Shown: piece by piece, positions 6,474-8,069 of the stretch
Layout: every line of letters begins with the position of its first letter
Position numbering within the stretch: the first letter of the stretch is position 1
Source: DAOUTW01 sp964523575
GTDB taxonomy: Bacteria > Zixibacteria > MSB-5A5 > GN15 > JAAZOE01
NCBI GenBank assembly: GCA_964523575.1
Contig: CAZGAV010000113.1
Coordinates: 1-8,069 of the forward strand
Reading direction: 5' to 3'
Length of the DNA: 8,069 nt
Made by a program: the position numbers and the translations under genes
The notes under the pieces: generated by a model
Told to the model about the DNA's origin: nothing
Databases searched by the model: none
Seen by the model: the letters and a program-made list of their open reading frames with translations, nothing else

Positions 6474-6827
6474 ATGTCAAAAATAGCCATCTTGTACTGC
6501 AAGCGGGTGAAGGATCATTCATGCATCGCCTGCGCCAAATGTTACAAGGGCATAGCCGAAAAAAACGGCGAGTTTGCCGCCTATGACGATATCGAACTTG
6601 TCGCCATGACCGACTGCGGCGATTGCCCCGGACTGGTTTTCCCGCGCGTCAAACTCCTGAGCGAAATCACCAAGGGTCTCGACCGTCCCATCGATACCCT
6701 GCATCTGGGCACCTGCGTCAAGCTGGCCATGGAAACGGCTGAATGCCCGATTGATTTCGACGAGCTCAAAATCCTGCTGGAAAACAAATTCGGAATCAAG
6801 GTCGTCCTCGGGACCCACAGCTACTAA
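6474..6827 (+). CDS. CGGC-domain cysteine-rich protein
   Basis: A 117-residue protein without signal peptide. It matches the layout of the CGGC family, thought to bind metal: an early Cys (Cys9), a cluster Cys17-x2-Cys20-x2-Cys23, the signature TDCGDCPG (Cys48, Cys51) followed by a hydrophobic strand, and LHLGTCV (Cys81), with Cys91 after it. The signature here is CGDC rather than CGGC, a conservative deviation. The function of the family is not established. The ATG has an excellent ribosome binding site (GAGGAGG ending at 6470). It is divergent from the radical SAM gene over a 144-base gap; both products are cysteine-rich, so a shared metal or sulfur theme is possible but unproven. Its TAA overlaps the stop codon of the next gene on the other strand. 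Confidence 0.8.
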   Translation: MSKIAILYCKRVKDHSCIACAKCYKGIAEKNGEFAAYDDIELVAMTDCGDCPGLVFPRVKLLSEITKGLDRPIDTLHLGTCVKLAMETAECPIDFDELKILLENKFGIKVVLGTHSY

Positions 6828-7054
6828 GCCGTCAACCCGGTATAGCCGAGATAAAACAGGTAGAGGATGATCGGCACGAAGATGATTCGGACGATTAAAG
6901 TCAGGCGGTCGATGTTTCGTTCATGAAAATCGGCCATCGATTTCCATTTCAGCCATCTCAGGACGAGGATGCGAAATCCGATGATATGGCGCATCAGGGG
7001 AATCATGGCGATCAGGATGAAGGCGATAATGATATAGTAGATATGCTTATCCAT
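6824..7054 (-). CDS. Small inner-membrane protein with two predicted helices
   Basis: A 76-residue protein I do not recognise. Two hydrophobic segments, about residues 5-22 and 51-70, are joined by a basic, Trp- and Arg-containing stretch (RHIIGFRILVLRWLKWK) and a polar loop with DFHERNIDR. The positive charge between the helices suggests that the loop is cytoplasmic and both ends face the periplasm. The ATG has a GGGAGG site 4 bases upstream, and a promoter lies at 7086-7115, so this is a real gene despite its size. It is a single-gene unit convergent with the CGGC gene. Confidence 0.75.
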   Translation of the reverse strand: MDKHIYYIIIAFILIAMIPLMRHIIGFRILVLRWLKWKSMADFHERNIDRLTLIVRIIFVPIILYLFYLGYTGLTA

Positions 7055-7085
7055 ACAGCCTCCCGCGACTGTCGTTATCTTATAT

Positions 7086-7115
7086 AATATACCTCGTCGA
7101 GGATACCGAATTCAA
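7086..7115 (-). promoter_or_regulatory. Promoter of the small membrane protein gene
   Basis: Read on the minus strand: TTGAAT (7115-7110) as -35, an 18-base spacer, and TATATT (7091-7086) as -10, matching the consensus at four and five of six bases. Inside the spacer lies a perfect dyad CCTCG-T-CGAGG at 7092-7102, well placed as an operator for a dimeric repressor. Confidence 0.5.
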
Positions 7116-7263
7116 GCAATTTCAAAACTATCGTCAGATTTTCGGTTTCAGGTTTTATTTCATTACCAATTAACGACTTGCGCCGAAATCGATTGGCCTT
7201 GTCGATTATTTAAACCTTGGTTAAAAACCTGATTATATGTATGTTAATTGCGGCAACGGGCAT

Positions 7264-7293
7264 TTGCTTTCATGGATAAAGATCGCCTATATA
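7264..7293 (+). promoter_or_regulatory. Candidate promoter of the 7331-7984 gene
   Basis: TTGCTT (7264-7269) is followed after 18 bases by TATATA (7288-7293), giving a start near 7300 and a short leader that contains the AGGAGG site at 7321-7326. The -35 match is weak. The upstream bases 7116-7263 are AT-rich; I see only small inverted repeats (AACCTTGGTT, GGTTAAAAACC) around 7210-7230. Confidence 0.4.
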
Positions 7294-7330
7294 GAATTTA
7301 CAAGTCAGGCACAATGCCAGAGGAGGTGCC

Positions 7331-7984
7331 ATGAGCATAGGAAAAACAACCTTCATCCTTATGCTGGGCTTTATCATGTTAATTCTATCGTCCCCGTGCT
7401 ATTCGGCTGATTCGGATACGCAGGATGTCGTTTATCTGAAAAACGGAAGCATCATTCGCGGGACGATCATCGAACAAATCCCCATGGAGACCTTGAAAAT
7501 CGAGACTGCCGACGGAAGCGTCTTTGTTTATCAGATGAGCGAAATCGAGCGCATCACCAAAGAAGAAACCGCGCCCAAACCTCCGGCGGTTCCGCGAAAA
7601 TCACGAAAAGAACCGGCCATCGCCTTCGGACTGGCCTTCTTCATCCCCAGCGCCGGGCAAATTTACAACGGCGAATATGTCAAGTGCGGCATTTATTGGG
7701 GCGTCAGCGTGGTAGGGATGGTGATGCTGTCAGCGTCAATCGGCGATGCGCTGTTTGATGAGAACGATGATGATATCGGCGCCCTCGGGACCATGGGGCT
7801 GGTCATGATTCTCGGCGCCTGGGGCTGGTCCATAATTGATGCCCCCTTGAGCGCTTCGCGGATCAACCGTGAAAACGGTCTGGCCATACGACCGCCCCCT
7901 GATAATGGCCTGACTTTGAAAATGGCCCCTATTTCAGTCGATGGCCATCAAGCCCCCGGCCTGATATTGTCGTGGCATTTTTAG
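7331..7984 (+). CDS. Exported or membrane protein with Sm/SH3-like motif and hydrophobic C-terminal half
   Basis: A 217-residue protein. The ATG sits 4 bases after a perfect AGGAGG. Residues 1-26 form a signal peptide with a likely cut after YSA; Cys23 is in a poor lipobox (SSPC). Residues 32-77 read VVYLKNGSIIRGTIIEQIP and VFVYQMSEIERITKE, the strand pattern of short Sm/SH3-like modules common in secreted proteins of FCB bacteria. A Pro/Lys-rich linker follows (82-95). Residues 95-172 contain IPSAGQIYNGEYVKCGIYWG, resembling the PGxGQxYNGxxxKG motif of small membrane proteins of the DUF5683 kind, and two or three hydrophobic helices (about 96-110, 119-137, 152-170). An acidic DENDDD loop separates the last two. 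The C-terminal 45 residues may form strands and end in WHF. The function is unknown; the domain likenesses are from memory of motif patterns. Confidence 0.8.
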   Translation: MSIGKTTFILMLGFIMLILSSPCYSADSDTQDVVYLKNGSIIRGTIIEQIPMETLKIETADGSVFVYQMSEIERITKEETAPKPPAVPRKSRKEPAIAFGLAFFIPSAGQIYNGEYVKCGIYWGVSVVGMVMLSASIGDALFDENDDDIGALGTMGLVMILGAWGWSIIDAPLSASRINRENGLAIRPPPDNGLTLKMAPISVDGHQAPGLILSWHF

Positions 7985-8028
7985 CGTGTGATGATGCTTC
8001 GTCGCGGCTGGTAGTGCGCTTGGTGGGC

Positions 8029-8048
8029 GGCAGATATCTACCTCTGCC
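8029..8048. repeat. Hairpin at the right edge, possible intergenic repeat
   Basis: GGCAGA (8029-8034) pairs with TCTGCC (8043-8048) around an 8-base loop; GGTAG (8010-8014) can alternatively pair with CTACC (8038-8042). There is no T-run, so it is not an ordinary terminator. The GC-rich GGTGGGCGGCAGA context looks like a dispersed intergenic repeat, but only one copy is in view. Confidence 0.3.
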
Positions 8049-8069
8049 TCATCTCTGAATTCGGCCGAT

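Noticed and set aside
1..8069. CRISPR array, insertion sequence or prophage
   Set aside because: No regularly spaced direct repeats, transposase, integrase or phage genes were seen.

Overview
The window reads as chromosomal DNA of a Gram-negative, probably strictly or facultatively anaerobic bacterium of moderate GC content. The evidence is the flavin-dependent thymidylate synthase (ThyX), the oxygen-independent B12-dependent class II ribonucleotide reductase (NrdJ), an outer-membrane beta-barrel protein with signal peptide and C-terminal aromatic residue, and small envelope proteins of types common in the FCB supergroup (Bacteroidota, Zixibacteria and relatives). The placement in or near that supergroup is inference from gene types, not something the sequence proves. 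I see no phage, transposon, CRISPR or defence genes.

Layout. Bases 1-3502, plus strand: the 3' part of thyX (cut by the window edge), then nrdJ 15 bases later, then an uncharacterised 207-residue protein whose start lies 61 bases after nrdJ. This looks like one deoxynucleotide-synthesis operon with a hypothetical passenger. Bases 3503-3830 hold no protein gene. The first 180 bases form a long imperfect inverted repeat with a structured interior, a candidate non-coding RNA with 6S-like architecture. It is followed by a promoter with a perfect extended -10 element for pyrE. Bases 3831-5112, plus strand: pyrE (orotate phosphoribosyltransferase) and an outer-membrane beta-barrel protein, probably co-transcribed. 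Bases 5113-5423 hold no protein gene but contain several hairpins, including a candidate small RNA (promoter, stem-loop exposing an anti-Shine-Dalgarno CCUCCC loop, intrinsic terminator).

Bases 5424-6329, minus strand: a radical SAM enzyme with a cysteine-rich C-terminal region and unknown substrate. It is divergent from a CGGC-type cysteine-rich protein (6474-6827, plus). That gene runs convergently into a 76-residue two-helix membrane protein (6824-7054, minus) with a 4-base overlap of the stop codons. A promoter-bearing intergenic region follows, then a secreted or membrane protein (7331-7984, plus) with an N-terminal Sm/SH3-like strand motif and a hydrophobic C-terminal half. The right edge ends in a short non-coding stretch with a GC-rich hairpin.

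Functionally the left half is nucleotide supply: ThyX makes dTMP, NrdJ makes dNTP precursors and PyrE makes the pyrimidine nucleotide OMP. The right half is a set of separate single-gene units. The most interesting material is non-coding: the 3508-3685 folded element, the 5313-5386 candidate sRNA, and the possible leaderless leader peptide coupled to pyrE. I did not find convincing evidence of a new multi-gene system.
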